DNA of 53,555 nucleotides from CAZVRZ01 sp964629965 (GCA_964629965.1 CAZVRZ010000016.1:1-53555); one strand, 5' to 3'. Shown: positions 28,057 to 36,527, counted from the stretch's first letter. The notes: generated by a model not told the origin, from the letters alone. Made by a program: numbers and translations.

Positions 28057-28887
28057 CTAGCTTGTCTTGTTGTCCGGCATAAGGATACTGGTCACGCCGG
28101 AGCCGCGTTGGAACATCGTGCGCCGGCCTAGCCAGATGATGATGGCGGCAGCCATGATCAGCAAGAGGTTGTCCCAGGGTTGGGCATCGGGCCAAATGGG
28201 GTTATTCAGTTGAAAGTGGATCAAGACGGCGGTCAGCAGGCTGCCGCGGGAATCATTAAATAAAGCTGTCATGATGAAGGAAGCGGCGATGATGCCGGTG
28301 AAATAGGGGGCGAATGACCAGGCGCTCTGGGGTGTTCCGCCGATCAGGAAGGCGGGAATGTGCCAAACTGCCCAAATGATGCCAACGATCAGGCCGGCCC
28401 AGAATGGAGCGAAGCGGCGCTGCAACACAGGCAGGGCAAGCCCGCGCCATCCAAACTCTTCGATAGGGCCGAGAAATAAGGCCAGAGCCAGCGCCGGGAG
28501 CACCTGGTACCAGGGGGAAAAGGGAAACGGATCACCAAGCGTGCCTTTCAGCGCGGCCCCGGTGTACATGATTGCGGGAATGCCCAGGATCACGAAGGCC
28601 CACCACCACCGGGAGACGCGCCACAAGGTCAGCCGCCGAAAGAAGCTGCCCAAGCGTTTTAATCCATACTGGCGCCAAATCAGAAAAACACTGGCAAAGC
28701 CGGGCGCATACACAGCCAGGATGAACAGCGGGTTGCCCATCCCCATCTCGCCAAAGATGGCAACGAGCTGATCGGTGAACAGGATGAAGATGGCAGCGAT
28801 CCCCCAGGTCAAGCCAAAGGTAAGCGCCAGGAAAAGGAGGAGGGTTTTTGTAGCTATATTTGAGTGAGCAGTTGATCGTGTTTGCAT
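28057..28887 (-). CDS. CPBP-family intramembrane metalloprotease (CAAX protease type)
   Basis: About 276 residues from ATG 28887, which follows AGGAG; an upstream in-frame start at 28995 is less likely. Seven to eight membrane segments. The family motifs are present: PIEEFGWRG (motif 1, two Glu and Arg), IIWAVWHIPAF (motif 2, His) and AVLIHFQLNN (motif 3, His and Asn). These supply the intramembrane catalytic and metal ligands. Bacterial members process peptides or act in immunity to their own bacteriocins. The gene is divergent from the membrane protein/winged-helix pair. Confidence 0.9.
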   Translation of the reverse strand: MQTRSTAHSNIATKTLLLFLALTFGLTWGIAAIFILFTDQLVAIFGEMGMGNPLFILAVYAPGFASVFLIWRQYGLKRLGSFFRRLTLWRVSRWWWAFVILGIPAIMYTGAALKGTLGDPFPFSPWYQVLPALALALFLGPIEEFGWRGLALPVLQRRFAPFWAGLIVGIIWAVWHIPAFLIGGTPQSAWSFAPYFTGIIAASFIMTALFNDSRGSLLTAVLIHFQLNNPIWPDAQPWDNLLLIMAAAIIIWLGRRTMFQRGSGVTSILMPDNKTS

Positions 28888-28988
28888 TGCAGTTTCTCCT
28901 GTGGGGTCTCTATGTACGCTTGTTGTAGATGATTGTACACTCGAAACGGGAGTCTGAGAGGGAATTGGGGTGGGGCGCATTTGGGTAG

Positions 28989-29055
28989 TTGACAAACGCA
29001 GGGAATGGTTTATAATGCATATAGATTTGTATTACAAATCAATCTGTGATACAAA
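28989..29055 (+). promoter_or_regulatory. Near-consensus promoter with operator for the membrane protein/winged-helix pair
   Basis: TTGACA (28989-28994) and TATAAT (29011-29016) are 16 bp apart. An 11-bp inverted repeat with one mismatch follows over the expected start region: TTTGTATTACA (29026-29036) and TGTGATACAAA (29045-29055). An AAAAGGAG ribosome site comes next. Autorepression by the second gene of the operon is likely. Confidence 0.8.
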
Positions 29056-29067
29056 AAGGAGCTTGAT

Positions 29068-29676
29068 ATGTCCGATCTTAATAAGACCCGTTTCCTGGCC
29101 GCCAACTATGCCAACCTGCAAGGATTGCACGCCGTACCCCTGGGTCTGCTCTTGCTCATCGTTGTGCTGTGGGCCAACACCCAAACCGGCCGCGCTGCCA
29201 ACCTGACTCTGCCTTTGCTGGCGGCTGCAATCCTGCTCGCGCTGGCAGTGGGCATCCAGCGCTATTACAACACCCGCTTTGGCAAGGTCAAAAGCACTCC
29301 CCGGCAAAAGAGGCTGGAGCTGCTGCTGAGCCTGGGCGGGGGACTGGTGGGCCTGGGCGCCTTCCTGGCCGATATCCGCTTGCGCCTGCCCTTTAGCTGC
29401 ATTGGCCTGGTCTTTGCGGCGGCCTTCGTGGTGGAATACTGGCGCATGCAGCAGGCCGCTCCCGGCCGCTATCTGCTGCCGAACACGGTGGTCTATACTG
29501 TCCTGATGTCGATCGCCAGCCTGCTGCCGCTTTTTGGCCTGGCCGGTTGGTGGGAATGGTTTGGCTTGCGCGGGCAGCTGTATGGCATCTTGACCGTCGC
29601 CGCGCTCATCATCCTGGTGGCCGGGCTGTGGGGGCACTGGTATTTTGTGCGCCAGCTCCCCGCTGAGGAGGCCTGA
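29068..29676 (+). CDS. Membrane protein of unknown function, partner of a winged-helix regulator
   Basis: 202 residues with about six hydrophobic segments, a basic cytoplasmic loop (FGKVKSTPRQKRLE) and an acidic end. The family is not recognised. It starts 12 bp after the operator and ends 3 bp before the regulator gene. Genes of this layout (small membrane protein plus HTH_34-type regulator) are common in bacteria. The function may be sensing or transport. Confidence 0.75.
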   Translation: MSDLNKTRFLAANYANLQGLHAVPLGLLLLIVVLWANTQTGRAANLTLPLLAAAILLALAVGIQRYYNTRFGKVKSTPRQKRLELLLSLGGGLVGLGAFLADIRLRLPFSCIGLVFAAAFVVEYWRMQQAAPGRYLLPNTVVYTVLMSIASLLPLFGLAGWWEWFGLRGQLYGILTVAALIILVAGLWGHWYFVRQLPAEEA

Positions 29677-29679
29677 GCC

Positions 29680-30003
29680 ATGACAGCAGTCTTTGAAGAA
29701 ATGGCCGGCCTCGACCGGCTGATCCACGAACCTGCCCGCCTGGCGCTGCTGACCGTCCTCTCCAGCGTTGCCCAGGCTGACTTTGTCTGTCTCAAGCGCC
29801 TGACCGGCCTGACCGTTGGCAACCTCTCCAGCCACATTGCCAAGCTGGCCGAAGCCGGCCTGGTCACTCTCGATAAGCAGTTCGTTCATAACCGGCCGAA
29901 CACGCTGGTGGCGCTCACACCGCTGGGGCGCCAGGCGATCGAGAACCACTGGCGGCAACTCGAGTCGCTGCGCCGGCGGGCGAGCAAGTGGGAAGGGGAG
30001 TAG
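29680..30003 (+). CDS. Winged-helix transcriptional regulator (HTH_34/MarR-like)
   Basis: 107 residues: IHEPARLALLTVL, the recognition segment GLTVGNLSSHIAKLAEAGLVTL and the wing FVHNRPNTLVALTPLGRQAI. This matches short winged-helix regulators of the HTH_34 type without a separate ligand domain. It is co-transcribed with the membrane protein three bases upstream and probably binds the inverted repeat at 29026-29055. Confidence 0.9.
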   Translation: MTAVFEEMAGLDRLIHEPARLALLTVLSSVAQADFVCLKRLTGLTVGNLSSHIAKLAEAGLVTLDKQFVHNRPNTLVALTPLGRQAIENHWRQLESLRRRASKWEGE

Positions 30004-30020
30004 CCGGCGACTGAGGTGCC

Positions 30021-31862
30021 CTACTCTGCCAGCAGAGTCTCCAGCTCGGCCCAGCGGGCATAGGCCTGGGCCAGGGCGGTTTCGAGCTCCTTGAGGTGCT
30101 CGGCGTCTGCGGCGATGGCGGCGGGGTCGCGCTGGTAGAAGGCCGGGCCGGCCATGGCTGCTGCCAGGGTGTTCTGCTCGGCTTCCAGGGCTTCGATGCG
30201 CTGGGGCAGTTCCGCCAGTTCCATTTTCTGGGCCTGGCGCTGGCGTTTTTCTTTGTAGCCCGGGGCCGCGCCCGGTTTGCCCGCGGCAGCGGGTTCTGCG
30301 GCTTTACTAGCCGAGGGTTTACCAACCAAGGCTTTTTCGGCCAGGGCTTCGGCCGCGGCCTGGCTTTGCGCCAGCCAATCATCGTAGCCGCCCACGTATT
30401 CGCTCACCCGCCCGCTGCCTTCCATCACCAGGGTGGTGGTCGCCAGGTTGTTGAGGAAGGCGCGGTCGTGGCTGACCAGCAGCAGAGTGCCGTTGTAGTC
30501 GAGCAGCAAATCTTCCAGCAGTTCCAGGGTTTCGATATCCAGATCGTTGGTGGGCTCGTCCATCACCAGCAGGTTGGCGGGACGGGCAAACAGGCGCGCC
30601 AGCAGCAAGCGGTTGCGTTCGCCGCCGGAGAGCACGCTGATCGGGGCGCGCAGCCTGTCGGGGCTGAACAGAAAGTCCTCCAGGTAGCCGACCAGGTTGC
30701 GGGGCTTGCCGTTGATCGTGAGAGTGTCGCTGCCCTGGCCGACATTATCCAGGATGGATTGGTTTTCGTCCAACTGGCGGCGGAGCTGGTCGAAATAGGC
30801 GATTTCCAGGCTGCTGCCGAGTTCGATCTGCCCCTGCTGAGGGGCCAGTTCGCCGATCAGCAAGCGCAGCAGGGTCGTTTTGCCGGAGCCGTTGGGGCCG
30901 ATGATGCCCACCCGGTCGCCGCGCAGGATGGTGGTGGAAAACGCCTGCACGATGGGCCGGCCGTCGAAAGAAAACGAGACATTTTCGGCCTCGATGACCA
31001 GGCGGCCGGAGCGGCGCTCTTCCTGGATCTGCATGCGCACTTTGCCGGGCTGTTCGCGGCGCTGGCGGCGGAGCTCGCGCAGGCGTTTGAGCGCCCGCAC
31101 CCGGCCTTCGTTGCGCGTGCGGCGAGCTTCAATGCCGCGCCGGATCCACTGCTCTTCCTGGGCTAATTTTTTGTCGAAGGTGACATTCTGCGCCGTTTCG
31201 GCTGCCAGCATGGCCTCTTTGCGCTGCAGGAATACCGGGTAGCTGCAGTCCCAGTCAAACAACTGGCCGCGATCCAGCTCGAGGATGCGGCGGGCCATCC
31301 TTTGCAGGAAGAGCCGGTCGTGGGTGACGAACAACAGCGTCCCGTTCCAGCGCGCCAGGAAGTCTTCCAGCCAGGTGATGGCGTCGATATCCAGGTGGTT
31401 GGTGGGCTCGTCGAGCAGGAGCAGGTGGGGCTCGCTGACCAGGCTGCGCCCCAGCAGAACGCGGCGTTTCATCCCCGCGGAGAGGGAGGCAAACTCGGCC
31501 TGCGGGTCGAGAGACATGCGCGAGATGATCTTTTCGACGCTCAACGGGAGACGCCAGGACTCTTCGGCGCCGGGCGTGGCTGCTGGCGGCAGGCCGCCAC
31601 GAATGATATCAGCCACCCTGCCTGCCAGTTCCTCGGGCACTTCCTGCGACAGGTAGGCGACGCGCAGGTTTTGCTGGCGGGCCAGGCTGCCGCGGTCGGG
31701 TTCGCTCTCACCGGCGAGCAATTTGAGCAGGCTGGTCTTGCCGGCGCCGTTGCGCCCGAGCAGGCCGATGCTTTCGCCCGCTTCGATTTGCAGTTTGATG
31801 CCCTCCAGCAGCGGCGGCCCGCCGAAGGTGAGGGTGACATCTTGTAAGCTGATCAGTGCCAT
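30021..31862 (-). CDS. uup: ABC-F family ATPase Uup
   Basis: 613 residues with two ABC domains and no membrane part. The first has Walker A GRNGAGKT (36-43), signature SLSAGMKRR and Walker B LLLLDEPTNHLD. The linker (about 240-300) is Arg-rich. The second has GPNGSGKT (about 322), signature LSGGERNRLLLAR and MDEPTNDLDIETLELLE, which is typical of Uup. A C-terminal coiled coil follows (ELPQRIEALEAEQNTL). Uup-type proteins bind ribosomes or branched DNA and limit precise excision of transposons. A fragment of a similar C-terminus lies at 27689-27745. The gene is convergent with the winged-helix gene, 17 bp apart. Confidence 0.92.
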   Translation of the reverse strand: MALISLQDVTLTFGGPPLLEGIKLQIEAGESIGLLGRNGAGKTSLLKLLAGESEPDRGSLARQQNLRVAYLSQEVPEELAGRVADIIRGGLPPAATPGAEESWRLPLSVEKIISRMSLDPQAEFASLSAGMKRRVLLGRSLVSEPHLLLLDEPTNHLDIDAITWLEDFLARWNGTLLFVTHDRLFLQRMARRILELDRGQLFDWDCSYPVFLQRKEAMLAAETAQNVTFDKKLAQEEQWIRRGIEARRTRNEGRVRALKRLRELRRQRREQPGKVRMQIQEERRSGRLVIEAENVSFSFDGRPIVQAFSTTILRGDRVGIIGPNGSGKTTLLRLLIGELAPQQGQIELGSSLEIAYFDQLRRQLDENQSILDNVGQGSDTLTINGKPRNLVGYLEDFLFSPDRLRAPISVLSGGERNRLLLARLFARPANLLVMDEPTNDLDIETLELLEDLLLDYNGTLLLVSHDRAFLNNLATTTLVMEGSGRVSEYVGGYDDWLAQSQAAAEALAEKALVGKPSASKAAEPAAAGKPGAAPGYKEKRQRQAQKMELAELPQRIEALEAEQNTLAAAMAGPAFYQRDPAAIAADAEHLKELETALAQAYARWAELETLLAE

Positions 31863-31934
31863 AGGGGCTTATTCTAACAAAGATCGGGCTTTTCTGTGAG
31901 GGTGAGCGTGGGTTGCTGCGAGTCTCGCCGGTGC

Positions 31935-32047
31935 GGGAGTTGTACTCAACTCACGGGTCTGCATGGCTAGCTCGAGTCGGGGCGCAAAGAGAGCCATCCA
32001 CGAATGGGAGCCATCCACGAATGGGAGTCTTCTACGAATGGGGCGCG
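31935..32047. repeat. Dispersed repeat cluster: GTTGTACTCAACTCACGGG element and CCACGAATGGGAG units
   Basis: GGGAGTTGTACTCAACTC (31935-31952) and the CTCGAGTCGGGGC block (31971-31983) recur in permuted order at 49826-49945. The unit CCATCCACGAATGGGAG then occurs twice in tandem and once more as TCTACGAATGGGG. No gene lies in 31863-32127 apart from these repeats and the promoter of the next operon. Confidence 0.65.
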
Positions 32048-32066
32048 GATGTGTGAGGAAGCCCCA

Positions 32067-32094
32067 TTGTTTTCACGTAAAAACGTGCTATACT
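32067..32094 (+). promoter_or_regulatory. Toxin-antitoxin promoter with palindromic operator
   Basis: TTGTTT (32067-32072) and TATACT (32089-32094) are 16 bp apart. CACGT-AAAA-ACGTG, a perfect 5-bp inverted repeat, fills the spacer (32074-32087). Autoregulation by the antitoxin complex is the usual mode for such modules. Confidence 0.55.
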
Positions 32095-32127
32095 GTATTA
32101 AGTGAAACGCTCGCATTGGAGGTTGAA

Positions 32128-32373
32128 ATGAAAGCAGTTCAGAACGTAACCCTGGCAATTCCCAAGGATATTTTACGCAAGGCGAAGATCCTTGCTGTGC
32201 AGAAGAACACTTCGCTTTCAGGGCTGTTGGCCCAAACACTAGCCAACCTGGTTGCACATCAGGAAGCTTATGAACAGGCGCGCCAGCGTAATGTGGCCTT
32301 ACTAGGCAGCGGCTTCGATTTGGGTACTCACGGGAAAATCTCCTGGAAGCGAGACGAACTCCATGAGCGCTGA
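32128..32373 (+). CDS. Ribbon-helix-helix type antitoxin
   Basis: 81 residues from ATG 32128, which follows TTGGAGG. The N-terminus NVTLAIPKDILRKAKILAVQKNTSLSGLLAQTL fits a ribbon-helix-helix DNA-binding fold. The C-terminal half (about 50-81, basic and flexible) should contact the toxin. The stop overlaps the toxin start by 11 bp, as expected for a coupled pair. An upstream in-frame start at 31963 falls in repeats and is rejected. Confidence 0.82.
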   Translation: MKAVQNVTLAIPKDILRKAKILAVQKNTSLSGLLAQTLANLVAHQEAYEQARQRNVALLGSGFDLGTHGKISWKRDELHER

Positions 32374-32803
32374 TCCACAGGCAGGTTGTTTTATCGATAC
32401 CAATATCCTGGTGTATGCTTTGGATCGCTCTGCCGGACCCAAACATACGATTGCGGCTCAATTGGTGAAAGCTCTTTGGGAGAACGAAACCGGCTGTATC
32501 AGTATCCAGGTATTGCAGGAACTTTTTGTCACTGTGACGCGCAAAATTGCCTCACCTTTAGAGCATGAAACCGCGCGGCAAATGATCGCCGATCTTGGCC
32601 AGTGGCGCGTACACTCCCTACAGGTCAGTGACTTGCTCCAGGCAGTTGATTTTCAGCAACGATATCAACTCTCCTTCTGGGACGCCATGATCTTGCAAAG
32701 CGCGGCGCAATTGAACTGTAAACAATTGCTCTCTGAAGATTTGAATGATGGGCAAGTGTACGGTGAGGTACAGGTGATCAATCCCTTCATAGAACGTGTT
32801 TGA
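32363..32803 (+). CDS. vapC: PIN-domain toxin, VapC-like
   Basis: 146 residues. PIN nuclease acidic residues are visible: D12 in CFIDTNILVYA, Glu in ISIQVLQELFVT (about residue 52), Asp in LSFWDAMILQSA (about 109) and Asp in LLSEDLNDG (about 128). VapC toxins cleave specific tRNAs or rRNA. It forms an operon with the antitoxin. The pair lies between dispersed repeats and next to the restriction locus, consistent with a mobile defence or stabilisation module. Confidence 0.88.
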   Translation: MSADPQAGCFIDTNILVYALDRSAGPKHTIAAQLVKALWENETGCISIQVLQELFVTVTRKIASPLEHETARQMIADLGQWRVHSLQVSDLLQAVDFQQRYQLSFWDAMILQSAAQLNCKQLLSEDLNDGQVYGEVQVINPFIERV

Positions 32804-32817
32804 TGAACTTCGGCGGG

Positions 32818-32893
32818 GCGAGCGAGGGGCAAAGAGGGCCTTCCACGAATAGGGCGACAAAAACCGTCGCTGCACGAATACACGAATGGGAGG
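32818..32893. repeat. CCTTCCACGAATAGGGCGACAAAAACC repeat, copy 2
   Basis: GGCCTTCCACGAAT-AGGGCGACAAAAACCGTCGCTGC and a following CACGAATGGGAG block. The first part recurs almost exactly at 33802, and the CACGAATGGGAG unit also at 31994. The copies bracket the hydrolase gene. Confidence 0.7.
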
Positions 32894-32950
32894 GGCCCGT
32901 ACGTGCGTGAGGATGTCGGGGCCTGAGCCCGAAGTGCCGCCGGTCACGCC

Positions 32951-33775
32951 TCAGCTTTCACTGGCTACTCTGTCCAGCCATTCCTTCACCAGCTCACTGA
33001 ATAGAACACTCTGTTCGATCTGCAGGTTATGGCCGGCCTTATCCAGGATGACGAAAGAGGCCCTGGGATAGTTTTCTATGAGCTGCCACTGGTCGCGATA
33101 TCCCACCGCAGAATCCTGCCTGCCCATCAGCATCAAGGTGGGTCCCATAAACGGCTTCTCGAGCAAGTCCACATTGAAGCTGTAAGGGACATGCTGCGCC
33201 AGGTATTTTTCCAAAAACGAGGTATCGGCAATCTTCAACCCCGGCAGGACCTCATCCCGGAACCTTTCCCAAACCCGTTTGTTCTGCAGCACATTGATGC
33301 CGGTGAAATATTCCCTGTCTTCTGCCGAAAGGCTGTCCAGAAAAGCCGCATCTCTTTCGAGCACCTGAAAAGCCGGCGCGTTGGCCAGCCGCGTTTCCTG
33401 GTCGGCCACAGGGCAGATCAGCAGAAGGCCATTCACCGCGGACGGCCGTTTTTTGATGATCCCGCGCGCCAGGTAACCGCCATACGATTCTCCGGCCAGG
33501 GCAAAGCGCTGATTGGGAAGGATCCTGTCAACCAGCTCAAGCACCAGGTCGAGCATCTGATCTGAGCCTGTGATCCAGGGTTTACCTTCCGTCTGGCCCA
33601 TGCCCGGCAGGTCAAAATAGATGCGTTTCCACGGCCGGTCGATGGATTGGAAAACTGGCTCCATGCAGCCCTTCATCAGCCGGTGGTCTGGGCTCCAGCC
33701 ATGGATCATCAACACCGGCATGCCAGAGCCATGCACTTCGGTATAGATATGGATATCCCTGATCTTATCATTCAT
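32951..33775 (-). CDS. Alpha/beta-fold hydrolase
   Basis: 274 residues from ATG 33775, which has AAAGGAA upstream. HGWSPDHR forms the oxyanion region. GESYGG contains the nucleophile Ser, the acid is Asp in LMGRQDSAVGY and the base is His in DKAGHNLQIE. The fold and size match esterase, epoxide-hydrolase or prolyl-aminopeptidase-like enzymes; the substrate cannot be read from the sequence. It is flanked on both sides by copies of the same dispersed repeat, so it may have moved as a unit. Confidence 0.88.
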   Translation of the reverse strand: MNDKIRDIHIYTEVHGSGMPVLMIHGWSPDHRLMKGCMEPVFQSIDRPWKRIYFDLPGMGQTEGKPWITGSDQMLDLVLELVDRILPNQRFALAGESYGGYLARGIIKKRPSAVNGLLLICPVADQETRLANAPAFQVLERDAAFLDSLSAEDREYFTGINVLQNKRVWERFRDEVLPGLKIADTSFLEKYLAQHVPYSFNVDLLEKPFMGPTLMLMGRQDSAVGYRDQWQLIENYPRASFVILDKAGHNLQIEQSVLFSELVKEWLDRVASES

Positions 33776-33801
33776 CGTTCTCAATTCCTTTCAAAGATCG
33801 A

Positions 33802-33912
33802 CAATAGAGGCCTTCCACGAATGGTGCGACAAAAACCGTCGCTGCTCGAATACGAGCGCTCCGCTCGAATACGAGCGGGCACGAATGGGAGCCACGAATG
33901 AGGTGGCTCGCC
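33802..33912. repeat. CCTTCCACGAATGG repeat, copy 3
   Basis: GAGGCCTTCCACGAATGG, then GCGACAAAAACCGTCGCTGC as in copy 2. Next come CGAATACGAGCG repeated around GCTCCGCT, then GCACGAATGGGAGCCACGAATG. It ends next to CTCGCCCTTACGCG, a string also found near 50023. Confidence 0.7.
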
Positions 33913-33913
33913 C

Positions 33914-35209
33914 TTACGCGCGGTTCACTAAATACCAGACGATGTCATCGTATTGCACAGGGTAGATGAGACCGTGAAACACCTCTGCGATGTGCTGGCC
34001 AACCATTTTCTGCAGGGTGGAATATTTCTGCCGGTCTACGTCCCCAATTGTCTTGGCTTGGACGCCCATCTTGGGATATTTCTCTATTAAGATTTTCATC
34101 ATGATGGTATCCACAGCCGCATGAAGCATGGGAATCAATTTCTCGGCAGATTGGCAATTGGGTTGGTGGCAATAATAGACCAGGACTTTCCCCGCCACGT
34201 CAAAGACCTTACCGGCCTGGCCGTAAGAAGCGGCCTGCCCCTTCTTGGCCATGGACACGTTCTCGACGAACCACTGGCAGAAATCCGCATGAACCTGGTC
34301 GAAAGCAACCTGGCTATCGACCTGCGCGAGGCGGCTAAAAGAACATTCCAATTGAGAGATGATCTTTTTCTTCGAGCCTTTTTCAAACACGCGCGTCATG
34401 GCAGAAAAAATAAATGCCATATCGGTCATGTTCTTTATTTTGACGTTCTTTGCCTCACTCCTTGGTTCCATCGCGGCGATCGCTTTTTCTATTTCGATCA
34501 ACAGGGTCGTTTTTTGCCTGTTCATGGGCCTCTCCCGTGAAAACGATCCCGACTCTATCGCCAGTTTTCTGGGGCTGGCAGCGTTCTCCAGGTATTGAAA
34601 GCAGTATTGACCGCTATTTTCGTCGAAAAATAATATCCCGCTGACATGGGGGTATTCATCGAACAACCGGCCGCACATACCATCCAGGCATGCCCTTACA
34701 TCGTCCAAATCTAGCACGGCCTTCGCATCTCCGGATACGGCAATGACATACGGCAGGTCCAGCCCGGCTGCCAAATCCCGGTAAACTTGCGCCTTCCGTT
34801 CCAGGCTGTTGTACAGGCGCACCAGGTTATCTGTGTTTTCGTTCTGCCAGAAAACGGCGTATGATTTGCTCTGAATCTGGTTCTGAATGTCCACTTCCGT
34901 GCGGTGATCGATGTGAAAATTCACCAGTTCCACAATTGCCCGCGGAGTCTGCCGGTCGTCTACGATCACCCAATCCGGTGTTTTGCCCTGCACTTCCTGC
35001 TCGCAGCGCACCTGGAACCCGGCCGCGTGCAGGTAAGCGCCCAGGATCAGCTCGCGCAAGGTGTGCATGACCTGCGGCCCGTCATGCGGCTGTTGGCGAA
35101 ACTTCCTGATGAATATCATCCGTTCGCTTTCACCCAGTTCTTCAAAACAGCGATCAATGTACGCATTGACAGCCTGGCTTTGGGAAATTTGCCCGTATTG
35201 GAATGCCAT
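33914..35209 (-). CDS. Unknown protein with a degenerate PD-(D/E)XK-like N-terminal domain, coupled to hsdS
   Basis: 431 residues from ATG 35209. The start overlaps the hsdS stop (TGATG), so the genes are translationally coupled. I do not recognise the family. Residues about 48-130 resemble a PD-(D/E)XK nuclease core: helix Glu in LRELILGAYLHAAGF (E53), PDWVIV (D79) and IVELVNF (E94). The usual Lys two residues later is Val, as in some divergent or inactive members. An alpha/beta segment follows (SYAVFWQNENTDNLVRLYNS, YVIAVSGDAKAVLDLDD). The C-terminal 200 residues are helical with QKTTLLIEIEKAIAAM. It may be an effector or accessory nuclease of the restriction system. Confidence 0.7.
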   Translation of the reverse strand: MAFQYGQISQSQAVNAYIDRCFEELGESERMIFIRKFRQQPHDGPQVMHTLRELILGAYLHAAGFQVRCEQEVQGKTPDWVIVDDRQTPRAIVELVNFHIDHRTEVDIQNQIQSKSYAVFWQNENTDNLVRLYNSLERKAQVYRDLAAGLDLPYVIAVSGDAKAVLDLDDVRACLDGMCGRLFDEYPHVSGILFFDENSGQYCFQYLENAASPRKLAIESGSFSRERPMNRQKTTLLIEIEKAIAAMEPRSEAKNVKIKNMTDMAFIFSAMTRVFEKGSKKKIISQLECSFSRLAQVDSQVAFDQVHADFCQWFVENVSMAKKGQAASYGQAGKVFDVAGKVLVYYCHQPNCQSAEKLIPMLHAAVDTIMMKILIEKYPKMGVQAKTIGDVDRQKYSTLQKMVGQHIAEVFHGLIYPVQYDDIVWYLVNRA

Positions 35210-36423
35210 CACGCTTCCCCGGTAAAGGCCTGGTTTAACAACGACTGAAACAGCATCTCCGCCTGGCGCTCGGCCTCGCGCTGTTGGGTACGCAGGCACT
35301 CGTAGCGCTGCACGATGGCGGCGAAGCGATCTTGCTCAGTCATTTTGGGAAGGGGAATCATAATTCCCTTTATGTTGGAGGCGGTTATAGTTTTTTTGGC
35401 GGTCCGGGTAATATGTCGCTCAATAAGAATTTGGCCCCCATCAGAAACGAGAAGATGAAACAGATAAAGTGGATTTATAGTTTTAGAGTCTGCCTTGAAA
35501 CGTAATAAATTGGGGCTAATATTAGCCCCTACTAAATTTGTAGAATTTACGAATCCGATTCGCTTTCCAGTAGATCCATCTCCGCGAACTGCCATAACGA
35601 TATCGTTGAGTTCTAGGATTGTTCGGGGAAATCTTATGCTAATTCTCTGTGGAATACAAACATAACTAGATAAATTAGGGTCAAGGGTACCTTCGCCCAG
35701 TATATTTCCTATTCTCGCGACAGGTACTCCTTTTTCAACATAGCTGAAACCATAGAAAGTCGGGTAGCGGTAAATTACTTTACATACAAATCCCAATGCT
35801 GCTAGTTCTAATTTTTTGGAATTAGCCGCAACATCCCCAAACATCTCCACAAACACGGATTGCAAATACGTCTGCCCCAACTGGCGGGCGGTACGGCGCA
35901 GGCGGCGCAGGCGGTCGGCCTGCGCCAGGCGGGCGGCGATGCGGCGCTGCTCGGGGAGGGGAGGAAGGGGAATATACACCTTCTCGATAAATTCTTGTGA
36001 AATACCACCAATAGTAGCCCCTCGGAAATCATCTAGAATCTCGAGATTACCTTTCGGGCTATACAGGTAGTAAAAAATATATCGCGGATCGGCAATTGAA
36101 TACTTTACCGACAGTCGAAATACATGCTCATTGATTGCACAGGGGAAATGGGGGAAATGATCGGTCACAAAAGATGTTTTTCCAGTAGTAGCGCCATCCT
36201 TGACAATAAGAATATCATTTGGTTTTACCTTCCCGCGTTTCATTTGCTTATAGAAGCTAAGAGAAATTTTTTTTATATTTGAAAAAACAAAATCCCCATA
36301 ATTATTCAAATGTTCTCCACCAATACTAAATATATCGCCACTATCATCAACCCCACCTATAGGGCGACTCCCATTTTCAAGTTCTTCTATTACTTCTGAC
36401 AACGGTATAACTGGACTGGTCAC
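35209..36423 (-). CDS. hsdS: Type I restriction-modification specificity subunit HsdS
   Basis: 404 residues from GTG 36423, which has AAGGA upstream. Two target recognition domains are each followed by a conserved helix: PLPPLPEQRRIAARLAQADRLRRLRRTARQ and PLPKMTEQDRFAAIVQRYECLRTQQREAER. This is the normal two-half architecture that recognises a bipartite DNA site. The recognition domains are clearly more AT-rich than the conserved helices and the rest of the locus, a sign of domain exchange. The gene is separated from hsdM by two inserted genes. Its stop overlaps the start of the next gene. Confidence 0.93.
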   Translation of the reverse strand: MTSPVIPLSEVIEELENGSRPIGGVDDSGDIFSIGGEHLNNYGDFVFSNIKKISLSFYKQMKRGKVKPNDILIVKDGATTGKTSFVTDHFPHFPCAINEHVFRLSVKYSIADPRYIFYYLYSPKGNLEILDDFRGATIGGISQEFIEKVYIPLPPLPEQRRIAARLAQADRLRRLRRTARQLGQTYLQSVFVEMFGDVAANSKKLELAALGFVCKVIYRYPTFYGFSYVEKGVPVARIGNILGEGTLDPNLSSYVCIPQRISIRFPRTILELNDIVMAVRGDGSTGKRIGFVNSTNLVGANISPNLLRFKADSKTINPLYLFHLLVSDGGQILIERHITRTAKKTITASNIKGIMIPLPKMTEQDRFAAIVQRYECLRTQQREAERQAEMLFQSLLNQAFTGEA

Positions 36424-36427
36424 TTCA

Positions 36428-36511
36428 TCATTTCCTTAAACCTTTTATTTCCTCCGCCATCACCTGCTTCAATCTACTAGCGCGCATAATGAGAAGGGAT
36501 ATTTTATCCAT
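36428..36511 (-). pseudogene. 27-codon ORF resembling the 3' end of hsdM
   Basis: It reads MDKISLLIMRAS then RLKQVMAEEIKGLRK, just upstream of the hsdS start. The HsdM C-terminus encoded at 38166 has RLEQVMLDEIGEL, 8 of 13 identical, and the DNA shares GCAGGTGATG. It is probably the remnant of an hsdM tail left when tcmP and DUF5131 were inserted between hsdM and hsdS. It could still act as a leader peptide for coupling. Confidence 0.5.
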
Positions 36512-36527
36512 CCGGTGCCAGTGGGCC

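Noticed and set aside
30096..31166. 356-codon plus-strand frame opposite uup
   Set aside because: Phe/Gln-rich mirror of the ABC-F gene, which has both Walker and signature motifs.
31963..32127. N-terminal extension of the antitoxin gene
   Set aside because: This stretch is made of dispersed repeats and the promoter; the ATG at 32128 has a good ribosome site.
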